A program made the position numbers and the translations under genes. DNA of 64,000 nucleotides, from NCBI GenBank assembly GCA_004193555.1, contig RPGP01000001.1, positions 1,104,790 through 1,168,789 on the forward strand, read 5' to 3'. A model generated the notes under the pieces. The model was given only the letters and a program-made list of their open reading frames with translations. It did no database searches and was not told where the DNA came from. This DNA is from Desulfobacteraceae bacterium Eth-SRB1 (lineage in GTDB: Bacteria > Desulfobacterota > Desulfobacteria > Desulfobacterales > ETH-SRB1). Below are positions 1 through 9,137 of the stretch, one piece after another (the first letter of the stretch is position 1; every line of letters starts with the position of its first letter).

Positions 1-244
1 CAACACCAGGTCTGCGGGTAGAACCGAATGCCGTTATGCGGGCATTTTGAAATTTTAGCCTTTTGGCCATGTCAAAAAACTGCACATCCCTTGGATTGGA
101 ACCGGGCCAGCCTCCCTCAATATAATGCACACCAATGTGATCAAGCTTCTTTGCAATTTCCAGCTTTTCTTCGGCAGTAAAGCTGATATTTTCTCCCTGT
201 GTTCCATCTCTTAGGGTTGTATCATATAAAAGTATTGGTTCCAT
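1..244 (-). CDS. cimA: (R)-citramalate synthase / isopropylmalate synthase family, N-terminal part
   Basis: Only the first 81 codons are in the window; the gene continues past base 1. The reading starts [18 protein letters not shown], the N-terminal signature of the citramalate/isopropylmalate/homocitrate synthase TIM-barrel family. The following [13 protein letters not shown] stretch is more typical of CimA than LeuA. CimA condenses pyruvate and acetyl-CoA into citramalate, a threonine-independent route to isoleucine. It lies 51 bases downstream of ilvC on the same strand, so it is probably the distal gene of the ilv operon. The CimA rather than LeuA choice rests on a short segment. Confidence 0.8.
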   Translation of the reverse strand, partial: MEPILLYDTTLRDGTQGENISFTAEEKLEIAKKLDHIGVHYIEGGWPGSNPRDVQFFDMAKRLKFQNARITAFGSTRRPGV

Positions 245-295
245 AATGTGTCTCTTTCTCGTTGCTTGTTTCTCGTTGCTCTGATTTCTGACCTC

Positions 296-1348
296 TCATT
301 TTTTCCGCTTTTCGGGTCTTAAGGAGCGAACCGCCGCGCCGGCTCGCCACATTTCAGAATTTTTGATTATATCGAGTTCCTTTTGCAGTTTCTCCCGGTA
401 ATCCGGTGCGCTGTTAACTTCAAGAACCCTTTTTGTTTCTTTGCCCGATCTGACACTTTCATAAAGCTCGTCAAAAACAGGCGCTACAGCTTCACGAAAC
501 CTTGGCGCCCAGTCCAGAGCACCTCTCTGGGCCGTAGTGCTGCAGTTTGAAAACATCCAGTCCATGCCCTTTTCAGCTACAAGCCTGATCAGGCTCTGGG
601 TAAGTTCCTCTACTGTCTCGTTAAATGATTCGCTTGGGCTGTGACCTTGTTTTCGAAGAATATTATATTGTGCGTCCATTACTCCTGCAAGACATCCCAT
701 AAGCACTCCACGTTCTCCGGTAAGATCGCTGTAAACCTCATTTTTAAATGTAGTGGGGAAAAGATAGCCTGAGCCTATTGCGATCCCAAGCGCCAGCGTC
801 CTTTCTTTTGCTTTGCCCGTATAATCCTGATGTACGGCAAAGCTGGAATTGATGCCGCTGCCGGCCAGAAAGTTGGTTCGTACGGTACGGCCGGATCCTT
901 TTGGAGCAACCAGAATAACATCAATATTCTCCGGTGGCACAATACCGGTCTGGTCTTTATAAACAATGGAAAATCCATGCGAAAAATAGAGCGCATCACC
1001 ATCGTTTAAACATTTTTTTATCTCCGGCCATGTTGCTGTCTGTCCTGCATCAGAAAGCAGGAACTGAACAATTGTCCCCTGTTTTGCCGCTTCCTCAAGG
1101 GGAAAGAGAGTTTCGCCCGGCACAAAACCGTCTGCAACGGCACGATCCCACGATGAGCCGCCTTTTCGCTGCCCCACTATAACTCTGATACCGTTATCCC
1201 TCATATTTAAAGCCTGCCCAGGACCCTGAACACCGTAGCCTAATACAACGACAGTTTCATCCTTGAGTACTTCCCTGGCTTTTATTAAAGAAAATTCTTC
1301 AGATGTAACCACCTCTTCTACAACCCCGCCAAAATCTATTTTTGCCAT
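296..1348 (-). CDS. ilvC: ketol-acid reductoisomerase (fungal/Bacteroidetes-like type)
   Basis: Converts acetolactate or acetohydroxybutyrate to the dihydroxy acid in valine/isoleucine synthesis using NADPH and Mg. At 350 aa it has a Rossmann motif GYGVQG (residues 37-42), a cofactor loop QRKGGSSWD (60-68), and the metal/active-site segments SDLTGERG and NETVEE. The sequence resembles yeast Ilv5 and Bacteroidetes enzymes (APKGSGRTVR, NSAPDYREKLQKELD, a lysine/arginine-rich end LRPEKRKK) more than the usual proteobacterial IlvC, judged from memory. The start ATG at 1348 fits the family. It is separated from ilvN by a 300-base spacer that holds an inverted-repeat element, yet order and strand suggest it belongs to the ilv operon. 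Confidence 0.95.
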   Translation of the reverse strand: MAKIDFGGVVEEVVTSEEFSLIKAREVLKDETVVVLGYGVQGPGQALNMRDNGIRVIVGQRKGGSSWDRAVADGFVPGETLFPLEEAAKQGTIVQFLLSDAGQTATWPEIKKCLNDGDALYFSHGFSIVYKDQTGIVPPENIDVILVAPKGSGRTVRTNFLAGSGINSSFAVHQDYTGKAKERTLALGIAIGSGYLFPTTFKNEVYSDLTGERGVLMGCLAGVMDAQYNILRKQGHSPSESFNETVEELTQSLIRLVAEKGMDWMFSNCSTTAQRGALDWAPRFREAVAPVFDELYESVRSGKETKRVLEVNSAPDYREKLQKELDIIKNSEMWRAGAAVRSLRPEKRKK

Positions 1349-1408
1349 TTCATTCTCTCCAATTTATAATTATATTTTTGTAATATTTTAGCTTTATGCA
1401 AAAAACTT

Positions 1409-1629
1409 TTACCACAGAGATCACAGAGCACACAGAGTAAATTAATTTGTTTTTTTTATGTAAGATTTTAGATTTTTTGAAAAAAATTTCAACCTTGCGA
1501 ACCTGTTTTGAACCGCTCGACTCAGCAAAACTTGACTCTTTCAACGAAAACAGCAAAATTTTCAAGGTGCTAAATTGTTACGTTTTTTATCCTTCTGTTT
1601 CTCTGTAATCTCTGTGATTTCTGTGGTAA
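1409..1629. repeat. CACAGAG-bounded inverted-repeat element in the ilvN-ilvC spacer
   Basis: TTACCACAGAGATCACAGAG at 1409-1428 is mirrored by CTCTGTGATTTCTGTGGTAA near 1610-1629. The pair encloses about 180 bases with no gene. The left end plus its flank (to about 1456) recurs almost base for base, inverted, at about 30870-30920. It looks like a non-autonomous interspersed element. Confidence 0.7.
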
Positions 1630-1651
1630 AAAATAGCTGCTTCTCCTGATT

Positions 1652-2140
1652 CTATTTTGATTCCCGGAAAAGGGCGATAATACCCGTTTTGGCGATTTCC
1701 TTAATTCCTATCGGCTTCAGAAGATTCAAGATGGCAGTCATTTTGCCTTCATCTCCGGTAACCTCCAAAGTATAATGATCCTGCCCCACATCAACCACTT
1801 TACACCTGAAGATATCAACAATTCTAAGGATTTCGGCACGGCGTTCCGGCTTGGCCTGTACCTTGATAAGGGCCATCTCCCTTTGAACATAACTTGTTCC
1901 TGTAAGTGCGTATACCTTTATCACATTAATAAGCTTGTGAAGCTGTTTTATGATTTGCTCGACAATCTGAGTATCCGCTATAGTAATCATAGTAATCCTT
2001 GATACCAGAGGATCCATAGTTGCGGCAACGGAAAGACTTTCAATATTATAACCTCTACCGCTAAATAATCCTGCAATTCTGGACAGTACGCCCGGTTGAT
2101 TATCAACTAAAATCGAAAGTATATGTTTTTGTTCTGTCAT
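1652..2140 (-). CDS. ilvN: acetolactate synthase, small (regulatory) subunit
   Basis: Regulatory partner of IlvB; it stimulates the large subunit and normally confers valine feedback inhibition. At 162 aa it is the standard bacterial length. It has an N-terminal ACT domain (HILSILVDNQPGVLSRIAGLF, residues about 6-26, with the following GRGYNIESLSVA) and a C-terminal IlvN domain (from about residue 85). It starts 33 bases after the ilvB stop on the same strand, so it is co-transcribed with ilvB and ilvD. Confidence 0.95.
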   Translation of the reverse strand: MTEQKHILSILVDNQPGVLSRIAGLFSGRGYNIESLSVAATMDPLVSRITMITIADTQIVEQIIKQLHKLINVIKVYALTGTSYVQREMALIKVQAKPERRAEILRIVDIFRCKVVDVGQDHYTLEVTGDEGKMTAILNLLKPIGIKEIAKTGIIALFRESK

Positions 2141-2173
2141 AGTTTAGTCCTTATTTTAATCGGTTAGTTAGTG

Positions 2174-3859
2174 TCAAACCAGAAGCATTTCCGTTATAGG
2201 AGCTCCGGCAGGCACCATTGGATACACACATTCTTCCCTCTCAACCGCAAAGTCCATAATTACTGTCTTAGGTGAAGCAAGGCCTTTTATAAGCACCGGC
2301 TCAACCTCTTCAGGCTTTGTAGCCCTTAAACCAATAGCTCCATATGCCTCTGCCAGCTTTACAAAGTCAGGGGCATGTTCCATGCCGGTAGCGGCATAAC
2401 GCTTTTCGTAAAACAGTTCCTGCCACTGTCTGACCATGCCAAGGTACTGATTGTTCAAAATAACAACCTTAACCGGAAGCGAGTATTGCATAGCAGTTGC
2501 CATTTCCTGAATGTTCATCTGAATGCTGCCGTCTCCGGCAATATCCACTACAAGCTTATTCGGAAAGGCTACCTGAGCACCGATTGCAGCAGGAAGTCCG
2601 AATCCCATACACCCCAGACCGCCCGATGTAATAAAACGATTGGGCTTTTTAAAATGATAATACTGCGCCGCCCACATCTGATTCTGGCCCACTTCGGTTG
2701 TAATAATGGCTTCGCCTTTTGTCAATTCATAGAGTTTCTCGACAACATATTGCGGCTTGATAATATTTTTCTGTTTATATTCAAGAGGCTTTGTTTTTTT
2801 CCACTGGTTAATCTGATCAAGCCATTTTTTTCTCTTTGTCTCGAGGTCGCCTAAAGCCTCTTTGTCTAAAAGCCTGTTAAGGTAACCGAGGGTAATTTTG
2901 CAATCACCTACCACAGGAACGGCAACAGGAATATTTTTTCGTATTGATGTCGGATCAATATCAATATGCACAATCTTTGCGTTGGGGGCAAATGTATCTG
3001 TTTTTCCGGTAACACGGTCGTCAAAACGGACCCCGGCGGCAATAATCAGATCGCAGTCTCCCGAGCTCATGTTGGCTCGATATGTGCCATGCATGCCGAT
3101 CATGCCAAGGCACAAAGGATCCGTACCCGGGAAGGCTCCAAGCCCCATTAAGGAGCATGTTACAGGTATCCGGGTTTTGTGAGCCAATTCAGTAAGCTCT
3201 TTTGAACCCCCTGAAAGAACAACCCCGCCGCCTGCAAAAATAATCGGCTTTCTGGCATTCTTTATAAGTTTTACCGCCTTGTGCAACTGGTTCATATTCG
3301 GGTTGTAAGTCGGCTTATATGACTTCAGATTAATTTTTTTGGGCGCTTTGTAAGTTATTTTTGTGTTTGACACATCCTTTGGAAGGTCAATCAGCACTGG
3401 CCCGGGGCGGCCTGAAGCAGCTATAATAAATGCTTCCTTAACAATTCCTGCAAGATCTTCGGTGCGTTTAACAAGGTAGTTGTGCTTGGTACATGGCCTT
3501 GTTATTCCGACAATATCCACTTCCTGAAAGGCGTCGTTACCGATAAGCTGTGTCGGAACCTGGCCGGTAAATATAACCAGTGGAATGGAATCCATATAGG
3601 CAGTTGCAATTCCGGTCACCGTATTGGTAGCCCCTGGACCGGATGTAACCAGGCATACCCCCACCCTGCCGCTGGCCCTTGCATAACCATCGGCGGCATG
3701 AACCGCTCCCTGCTCATGGCGGACAAGTATATGCTTTATATCTGTTTTGGCCAGTTCATCAAAAACATCTATGATAACACCACCGGGAAATCCAAAAATC
3801 GTGTCAACACCTTCTTCTTTGAGTACCTCCATAAGAATTTGTGCGCCTGTTAATTTCAT
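2174..3859 (-). CDS. ilvB: acetolactate synthase, large (catalytic) subunit
   Basis: Thiamine-diphosphate enzyme that condenses two pyruvates to acetolactate, or pyruvate with 2-oxobutyrate to acetohydroxybutyrate. At 561 aa it contains the N-terminal PYR-domain glutamate in [19 protein letters not shown] (about residue 49), a central FAD/structural domain, and the C-terminal diphosphate/Mg motif [11 protein letters not shown] ending at [12 protein letters not shown]. The start ATG overlaps the last four bases of ilvD, indicating translational coupling. Expression should be governed by the attenuator upstream of ilvD. Confidence 0.97.
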   Translation of the reverse strand: MKLTGAQILMEVLKEEGVDTIFGFPGGVIIDVFDELAKTDIKHILVRHEQGAVHAADGYARASGRVGVCLVTSGPGATNTVTGIATAYMDSIPLVIFTGQVPTQLIGNDAFQEVDIVGITRPCTKHNYLVKRTEDLAGIVKEAFIIAASGRPGPVLIDLPKDVSNTKITYKAPKKINLKSYKPTYNPNMNQLHKAVKLIKNARKPIIFAGGGVVLSGGSKELTELAHKTRIPVTCSLMGLGAFPGTDPLCLGMIGMHGTYRANMSSGDCDLIIAAGVRFDDRVTGKTDTFAPNAKIVHIDIDPTSIRKNIPVAVPVVGDCKITLGYLNRLLDKEALGDLETKRKKWLDQINQWKKTKPLEYKQKNIIKPQYVVEKLYELTKGEAIITTEVGQNQMWAAQYYHFKKPNRFITSGGLGCMGFGLPAAIGAQVAFPNKLVVDIAGDGSIQMNIQEMATAMQYSLPVKVVILNNQYLGMVRQWQELFYEKRYAATGMEHAPDFVKLAEAYGAIGLRATKPEEVEPVLIKGLASPKTVIMDFAVEREECVYPMVPAGAPITEMLLV

Positions 3860-5568
3860 GATAATTTTTTCCTTTTTAAGTTGCTGGTTGCTTGTTGCGG
3901 GCTTACTACAGCCCCCTTACTGGCCGATGAAACCATACTTGAATATCTGGCCATATAGCCATGCGTTATTTTCGGCTCCGGAGGAGACCACCCGGCCAGC
4001 CTGTCCTTTATCTCGCTGTCGGAAATCTTAAGGGTTATCTTTTTATCGGGAATATTTATTGATAAGGTATCTCCTTCCCTGACTATTGCAATGGGACCTC
4101 CCTGCATTGCTTCCGGAGAAACATGCCCAATGGAAGCGCCTTTTGTACCTCCTGAAAAACGTCCGTCTGTAATCAGCGCAACATGGCTGTCCAGATTCAT
4201 CCCTGCTATGGCTGAGGTCGGGGTAAGCATTTCCCGCATACCGGGGCCGCCCATCGGCCCTTCATAACGGATTACGATAATGTCTCCTTTTTTAATATTG
4301 CTCTCCAAAATTGCCCGACTCGCTTCCTCTTCCGAATCAAAAACTCTTGCAGGCCCCTCATGGCATAACATATCATCACAAACCGCCGACTGTTTTACAA
4401 CACAACCATCAGGGGCAAGATTGCCGAAAAGTACGGCAAGACCTCCATAGTTATGATACGGGTTATCTACAGACCGTATGATATCTTTATCCAGAGTTTG
4501 AACATCTGTAATATTGTCGCCTATTGTTTTGCCGGTTACCGTCATGCACTCATTATGGATTAAATTTAATCGGGAAAGCTCCTTGATTACAGCGCTTATG
4601 CCTCCGGCCCGGTTCAAATCTTCAATATGATACTTTCCTCCCGGGCTTAAAGAGCACAGGTGCGGCGTTGCCCTGCTGATTCCATTGATCTGGTTAAGCT
4701 CGATATGCACATCTGCTTCCTTTGCTATTGCCAGGAGATGAAGCAGTGTGTTTGTTGAGCAGCCTAAAGCCATGTCAACAGAAAGAGCGTTTCTAAAAGC
4801 CTTCTCTGTCATGATTTTTTTGGGTGTAAGCTGTTTTTCGATAAGGCTTACTATCTGCATGCCCGCTTTCTTGGCCAGCCTGATACGTTCTGACATAACC
4901 GCGGGGATCGTGCCGTTGCCGGGCAATCCCATGCCTATTGCCTCTGTCAAACAGTTCATGGAATTTGCGGTAAACATGCCTGCACAGGAACCGCAGGTAG
5001 GGCAGGCGGCATTTTCAATAGATGCAAGCCGGCTTTCAGTCATCTTGCCGGAACGTACTGCTCCGACAGCTTCAAAGACCGTAATAAGATCGATTTTTCG
5101 GAAACCTGTTTTTTCGGGATGTTCTCCGGCAAGCATAGGCCCCCCGCTTATTATAATAGCAGGAAGATCCAAGCGGGCGGCTGCCATAAGCATTCCGGGC
5201 ACAATCTTGTCGCAATTTGTCACCATAACCAATGCATCAAAAGCATGCGCTATTGCCATGACCTCAATTGAGTCGGCAATAAGCTCACGGCTCGCAAGAG
5301 AATATTTCATCCCTGTATGGTTCATGGCGATGCCGTCACAAACACCGATAGTGCCGAATTCGACAGGAGTGCCTCCTGCCATGTAAACTCCCGCCTTAAC
5401 CGCTTCTACAATTTTATCAAGATGGACATGACCCGGAATAATCGCATTCGCTGGATTAACAATGCCGACAAACGGTTTCTGTAATTCAATATCCGTGTAA
5501 CCGATTGCTTTTAAAAGGCTGCGATGCGGAGCCCTCTCAATACCTTTTTTAACAATATCGCTTTTCAT
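3856..5568 (-). CDS. ilvD: dihydroxy-acid dehydratase
   Basis: Fe-S dehydratase that makes the 2-oxo acid precursors of valine and isoleucine (and hence leucine). At 570 aa it is the usual family length. Cluster-ligand cysteines are visible in [11 protein letters not shown] and [20 protein letters not shown], and the C-terminal GRFSGGTKG segment is present. It is the first structural gene of the operon, preceded by a very G-rich ribosome-binding stretch only about 15 bases below the base of the attenuator terminator. Confidence 0.97.
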   Translation of the reverse strand: MKSDIVKKGIERAPHRSLLKAIGYTDIELQKPFVGIVNPANAIIPGHVHLDKIVEAVKAGVYMAGGTPVEFGTIGVCDGIAMNHTGMKYSLASRELIADSIEVMAIAHAFDALVMVTNCDKIVPGMLMAAARLDLPAIIISGGPMLAGEHPEKTGFRKIDLITVFEAVGAVRSGKMTESRLASIENAACPTCGSCAGMFTANSMNCLTEAIGMGLPGNGTIPAVMSERIRLAKKAGMQIVSLIEKQLTPKKIMTEKAFRNALSVDMALGCSTNTLLHLLAIAKEADVHIELNQINGISRATPHLCSLSPGGKYHIEDLNRAGGISAVIKELSRLNLIHNECMTVTGKTIGDNITDVQTLDKDIIRSVDNPYHNYGGLAVLFGNLAPDGCVVKQSAVCDDMLCHEGPARVFDSEEEASRAILESNIKKGDIIVIRYEGPMGGPGMREMLTPTSAIAGMNLDSHVALITDGRFSGGTKGASIGHVSPEAMQGGPIAIVREGDTLSINIPDKKITLKISDSEIKDRLAGWSPPEPKITHGYMARYSSMVSSASKGAVVSPQQATSNLKRKKLS

Positions 5569-5583
5569 TAAACCCTTCCCCCC

Positions 5584-5626
5584 AAAAAAAATCCGTTATC
5601 AGTTTTGAGGCTGATAACGGATTTTT
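5584..5626 (-). terminator. attenuator terminator of the ilv operon
   Basis: A perfect 16-bp stem (5587-5602 with 5611-5626, containing ATCCGTTATCAG) and an 8-base loop are followed on the minus strand by eight T residues. It lies between the leader peptide and ilvD, where an intrinsic terminator makes sense only as a conditional attenuator. Confidence 0.9.
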
Positions 5627-5651
5627 AAGAAATTGTAAAATTAAGCCATTA

Positions 5652-5738
5652 TTAGCCCCATTCCTCGTTGCAGGATAGTATTCCTACGACGAGGACAATA
5701 ATTAGACTAATATAATTAATGGCTACTATTTTCTTCAT
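5652..5738 (-). CDS. branched-chain-rich leader peptide of the ilv attenuator
   Basis: This 28-codon ORF starts MKKIVAINYISL and ends CNEEWG-stop. It holds 6 Ile, 4 Val and 3 Leu codons, 13 of 28, clustered between codons 4 and 21. A weak Shine-Dalgarno (AGGCAG) lies about 11 bases before ATG. It sits between a good promoter and a strong terminator directly upstream of ilvD. This matches the layout of enterobacterial ilvL-type leader peptides, where ribosome stalling at scarce branched-chain tRNAs prevents terminator formation. An alternative is a tiny lipoprotein (GILSC resembles a weak lipobox), but the regulatory context is far more convincing. Confidence 0.85.
   Translation of the reverse strand: MKKIVAINYISLIIVLVVGILSCNEEWG
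5663..5694 (-). promoter_or_regulatory. leader hairpin (pause/antiterminator candidate)
   Basis: CCTCGT (5663-5668) pairs with ACGAGG (5689-5694), with an inner AGGA/TCCT pair. This structure overlaps leader codons 15-26. A second possible pairing joins leader codons 5-8 (5717-5724) to a segment just after the leader stop (5644-5651, eight bases). These are the mutually exclusive structures expected of an attenuator; the exact switching partner is not resolved by eye. Confidence 0.6.
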
Positions 5739-5773
5739 AATAATTTACTGCCTATAACTTCCTTTAAAACTAT

Positions 5774-5802
5774 TTTTTAGCATCTTCTAACAATAGTGTC
5801 AA
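5774..5802 (-). promoter_or_regulatory. sigma70-type promoter of the ilv operon
   Basis: On the minus strand a consensus -35 TTGACA (5797-5802), a 17-bp spacer and a -10-like TAAAAA (5774-5779) lie about 35 bases before the leader-peptide ATG. Predicted transcription starts near 5767, giving a leader of roughly 200 bases. Confidence 0.75.
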
Positions 5803-5889
5803 GTTTTTTATATATTAACAAAATATCTTGTCTAAATAAAAAATACATGATAAGAAAAATTTTTATATCTTGAATAAGGAGGGCAACAA

Positions 5890-6390
5890 ATGGCACAGGA
5901 CAATGACAATAAGGTTTCAATAATAACAATGGCTGCAATCGTAATAGTGATTTCTTTCGTCTTGCAGGTGGTTTTTGTTTATGCCGACAAAATAGATTCG
6001 CCGCACAAAGCGGTTGTTGATTTTTCAAAGGCATATTTCTGGCTGGACAAATCGATGGCTGAGCGGCTCTGCAACGACCAAAGAATTATAGACGGAGTCG
6101 ATGTTGTGGATGAATATATCCAGAGCGTTGCCAGCAATGCAAAAGAAAACGGCTGGGGCATAAATTACATGAAAAGCTCAATTTACCACATAGAAACACA
6201 CACATTAAGCAAGGATGACTCCAACGCCGTAGTCAGATTGACCTGTTCCAAAAAAAAGGCAATCAACCCGGTATTTCCGCCCTTCGCTAAAATATTTCGT
6301 CTTAACAAAACCTATCATATTGATGAAACAATCAATGTTGTTAAAGAAGACGATACATGGAAGGTATGTGGAAAGGTTTTTGATTTGTAA
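5890..6390 (+). CDS. membrane-anchored protein of unknown function
   Basis: A 166-aa protein with a short polar N terminus, one hydrophobic segment (about residues 9-31, IITMAAIVIVISFVLQVVFV) and a soluble C-terminal part. The C-terminal part has alternating beta/alpha character and resembles small NTF2-like or DUF4878-like extracytoplasmic domains, though I cannot name a family with confidence. A good ribosome-binding site (GGAGGGC) precedes the ATG. It is divergent from the ilv operon and stands alone; function unknown. Confidence 0.75.
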   Translation: MAQDNDNKVSIITMAAIVIVISFVLQVVFVYADKIDSPHKAVVDFSKAYFWLDKSMAERLCNDQRIIDGVDVVDEYIQSVASNAKENGWGINYMKSSIYHIETHTLSKDDSNAVVRLTCSKKKAINPVFPPFAKIFRLNKTYHIDETINVVKEDDTWKVCGKVFDL

Positions 6391-6892
6391 CCGACAATCA
6401 AGACCTGACATAATTTTGCGCAAATACAACGAAAGGCCTGTATAAAATATTAATTCTGTATAGATCTTTCTTTATTATTAGTCTTTGAGAACTTTGCAAA
6501 ACGTCCCCTTTTGCCCGATTACTGCGCCTCCCCCGTAGCAAAAGCAGATGGTACTGGGGTCAGGCTCACCCGTTCTTAAAAAATGGGTCAATCCTCGAAA
6601 TACTCAATGTATTCCTGTGGTTGAACCTGATTTAAAATTTGGTCGCCTTCCTTGTACTCGAACAAAATTGAACATTTTTCAAAGGTCTCTCTTTATCACG
6701 AAAAACTTTGTATTTTTAGAGCGGAAAAAAGTGCGACCTCTGTGGAGTATACGTTCATAAATTCAAAATTAAAAACACTCAATATTTACTTTCCCAAAGT
6801 AACCTCTTTATAGTTTCTAAGGTTGTAGCGGGCTTTTCCCAGCCACTCATGCCAGCCGTATATTTTGAAGAATTAAATTACCGGACAGAAAT
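6391..6892. other. gene-free stretch
   Basis: No convincing coding frame. A 70-codon frame at 6548-6760 has no ribosome-binding site and no recognisable product. The text around 6550-6610 (TGGGGTCAGGCTCACC, then AAAAAATGGGTCAATCC) has the look of mobile-element debris, but nothing can be assigned. Confidence 0.4.
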
Positions 6893-7234
6893 ATGATAAA
6901 CCGCGCGGCAGTCATATTAAAGTATAAGGCACCATTTATTAAGTGGGTGAATGATGCCGACCTTTATAAAGATGACCTTGGAATAGACATAGAAAGCGCC
7001 AACCAAGACCGTACCGTTTACCTTATTTTTGAAGACGACGCTGAAAAACTGGAAGAATGGATATCTCTTAATTTCAAACAGCTATTTGAGAGTGAACTTG
7101 AAGACTGGTACACCGATGAATCACTATGGCCCAAAAAGCGAAATAGAAAACTTTTTGATGAGTGGTTCGAAGTGCAGTGTCACAGTGCGCTTATCGATAC
7201 AGTGGACAGCAAAATTATAGATGATGAAATATAA
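6893..7234 (+). CDS. conserved small acidic protein of unknown function
   Basis: A 113-aa, strongly acidic soluble protein with a regular composition and a central motif DRTVYLIFEDDAEKLEEW, then WYTDESLWPKKR. I recognise this as the style of a widespread uncharacterised family of about 110 aa found singly in proteobacteria. No catalytic motif, signal peptide or membrane segment is visible. It has no obvious operon partner; the next gene starts 200 bases later. Function unknown. Confidence 0.65.
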   Translation: MINRAAVILKYKAPFIKWVNDADLYKDDLGIDIESANQDRTVYLIFEDDAEKLEEWISLNFKQLFESELEDWYTDESLWPKKRNRKLFDEWFEVQCHSALIDTVDSKIIDDEI

Positions 7235-7439
7235 CATGTCGCTAACTGCTGGGTTTGTGGGTTATGCCTCTAAGTTACTGACCACAAAATTTCTCATAAT
7301 AGAAGATAATGTAGATTCCGGCCTAAACCAGCCACCCATTTCGGAGGAAAGTTTACCACTTTTCAGGTCATTTCCGTGGGAGTTTGGGGGAGTTGGGGAT
7401 GTTTTGTAAAGGTCTCATATTGAATTTACGGAGGAGCAA

Positions 7440-7931
7440 ATGGTCGACATCGAACTATTAGAGAAGCTGGGGCATGTCGTTGTTGCCGATATTATGGTAA
7501 CTGAGGTGATTACTGTGGAGCCTGACGAGCCGCTTGAAAATGTGCTGAAAATATTCAGGGACAAAACCTTTAAGGGGGTTCCAGTTATAAGCAATGGCCG
7601 CCTGATGGGTGTAGCCTATGCGGTCGATCTTCTGAAGGCCTACTTTATGTCAAAAAGTGATATCATCGATATCGACGAAACATACACCCTTGTCAGTCTG
7701 ATGAATACGAAAGGCGCTGTCGATCGGTTTATGTGCTTAAAACCGGTAACTGTATATCCTTCAGACGATATCGTGAAAATTGCGAAAAAAATGGCAAAAA
7801 CCGATACATATACATTTCCTGTTGTCAAAAAGGGAACGGTCAGCCGGCATGATAACGGAGTTTTTCTGGGTATAATTACTCTTTCTGATATAATCCCCCT
7901 GATCTATGAGGCGGTTGTGAGGGAAAAATAA
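7440..7931 (+). CDS. CBS-domain pair protein
   Basis: A 163-aa protein made of two CBS domains (about residues 17-70, beginning ADIMVTEVITVEPDEPLENVL, and about 98-160, beginning FMCLKPVTVYPSDDIVKIA). Such tandem pairs bind adenosyl nucleotides and regulate transporters or enzymes. A strong ribosome-binding site (GGAGGAG) precedes the ATG. The stop is six bases before the antiporter gene, so the protein is likely a nucleotide-sensing regulator of that transporter; this role is inferred from context. Confidence 0.88.
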   Translation: MVDIELLEKLGHVVVADIMVTEVITVEPDEPLENVLKIFRDKTFKGVPVISNGRLMGVAYAVDLLKAYFMSKSDIIDIDETYTLVSLMNTKGAVDRFMCLKPVTVYPSDDIVKIAKKMAKTDTYTFPVVKKGTVSRHDNGVFLGIITLSDIIPLIYEAVVREK

Positions 7932-7937
7932 CCTGTT

Positions 7938-9137
7938 ATGTTTGATACGATTCTTGCCTTATCATTGCTTCTTTTTTTTTCCAAGTTGATCGGAAACATC
8001 TTTAGCCGGATAAAACAACCCGCTATTTTAGGTGAACTGACGGCAGGGATACTTTTAGGTGTTCACGTTCTCGGACCCTTTCTTTTTTCAGAACCGCTGC
8101 ATAAAATCGAATATATGCAAGTTCTTTCCCAGATCGGAGCGATGTTTCTTCTTTTTATGGCGGGCTACAGCCATATCAATATAGATAAACTCCTGAAAGT
8201 TGGAGGTCGCTCAATTGCTATCGTTTGTGTGGAGGCCCCTCTCTGTTTTGCCGCGGGGTTTGGGATAGGCTACCTGTTTCATTATGGCTTAATAGCGTGT
8301 CTTTTCACTGGGCTGGCGTTTTCCATTACAGGCATTGGAATTACTGTGAGGACATTGATGGACTTGAACCGCCTTCAGACCGACTATGGAATGAATATAC
8401 TTGGAATAGCGATTCTGGATGCTACTCTTGGATTGTTTTTTCTATCGTTTCTCGCTGCGTTTGCACATTCGCAGGAGCAGATTTCCCTGTACACAATGGG
8501 TATTACCTTTTTAAAGATCGGTTTCTTTTTCGGCGGCGCCATCCTGTTTAGCAAGGTTGTTCTCTTTCCCGTTGCTTTGCTGGCTGATTATATGAACGTT
8601 TCTGAATCAAAGCTGGGCTTGATTCTTTCAACCCTGTTTGCATTCAGTTATGTAGCTGACCTGGTTGGGCTTCATTTTATCATAGGAAGCTTTGTGGCAG
8701 GCATCATTATTGCGAGACACCCGGATTTTACGCAGAAAGAGATCAAGCATAAACTGAATGGAATTGCGTACGGTCTTTTTGTGCCAATTTTTTTTGGTGT
8801 TCTGGGAGCACGAATCGATTTCGGAATATTAAAAGATGGCGGGCTCTTTGCTATGGTTTTTATACTGACTGGTATGTTTGCCAAATTCGTAGGTGGAACT
8901 CTTGGTGCAAAAATTACCGGATACCCCATAATGAAAGCGCTTGTTCTGGGAACCGGTTTGATCCCCAGGGCAGGAGTTGGGTTAGCCATGGCCTCTCTTG
9001 CTCTTTCTGCCGGTATCATTGACGAAAAGATATTTGCCGCAGTGGCGGGAATGGTTGCAATAACGGTAGTATGCATCCCGCCGGCTTTGAAATATGCAAT
9101 ACAGGTTTTTGAAAAAAATAGTGTAGAGGGATTATAA
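7938..9137 (+). CDS. CPA2-family cation/proton antiporter (Kef/NapA-like)
   Basis: A 399-aa polytopic membrane protein with about 12 hydrophobic segments. The family pattern is clear: GELTAGILLGVHVLGP near the N terminus, the conserved acidic residue in GIAILDATLGLFF, and PRAGVGLAMASLALSAGIID near the C terminus. It exchanges Na+ or K+ for protons in the inner membrane. There is no C-terminal TrkA-N domain, so regulation may come from the CBS protein encoded six bases upstream. Its 3' end overlaps the convergent gene by six bases. Confidence 0.9.
   Translation: MFDTILALSLLLFFSKLIGNIFSRIKQPAILGELTAGILLGVHVLGPFLFSEPLHKIEYMQVLSQIGAMFLLFMAGYSHINIDKLLKVGGRSIAIVCVEAPLCFAAGFGIGYLFHYGLIACLFTGLAFSITGIGITVRTLMDLNRLQTDYGMNILGIAILDATLGLFFLSFLAAFAHSQEQISLYTMGITFLKIGFFFGGAILFSKVVLFPVALLADYMNVSESKLGLILSTLFAFSYVADLVGLHFIIGSFVAGIIIARHPDFTQKEIKHKLNGIAYGLFVPIFFGVLGARIDFGILKDGGLFAMVFILTGMFAKFVGGTLGAKITGYPIMKALVLGTGLIPRAGVGLAMASLALSAGIIDEKIFAAVAGMVAITVVCIPPALKYAIQVFEKNSVEGL

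Noticed and set aside
6548-6760. 70-aa plus-strand ORF
   Set aside because: No ribosome-binding site, no family resemblance, and it lies in probable mobile-element debris.
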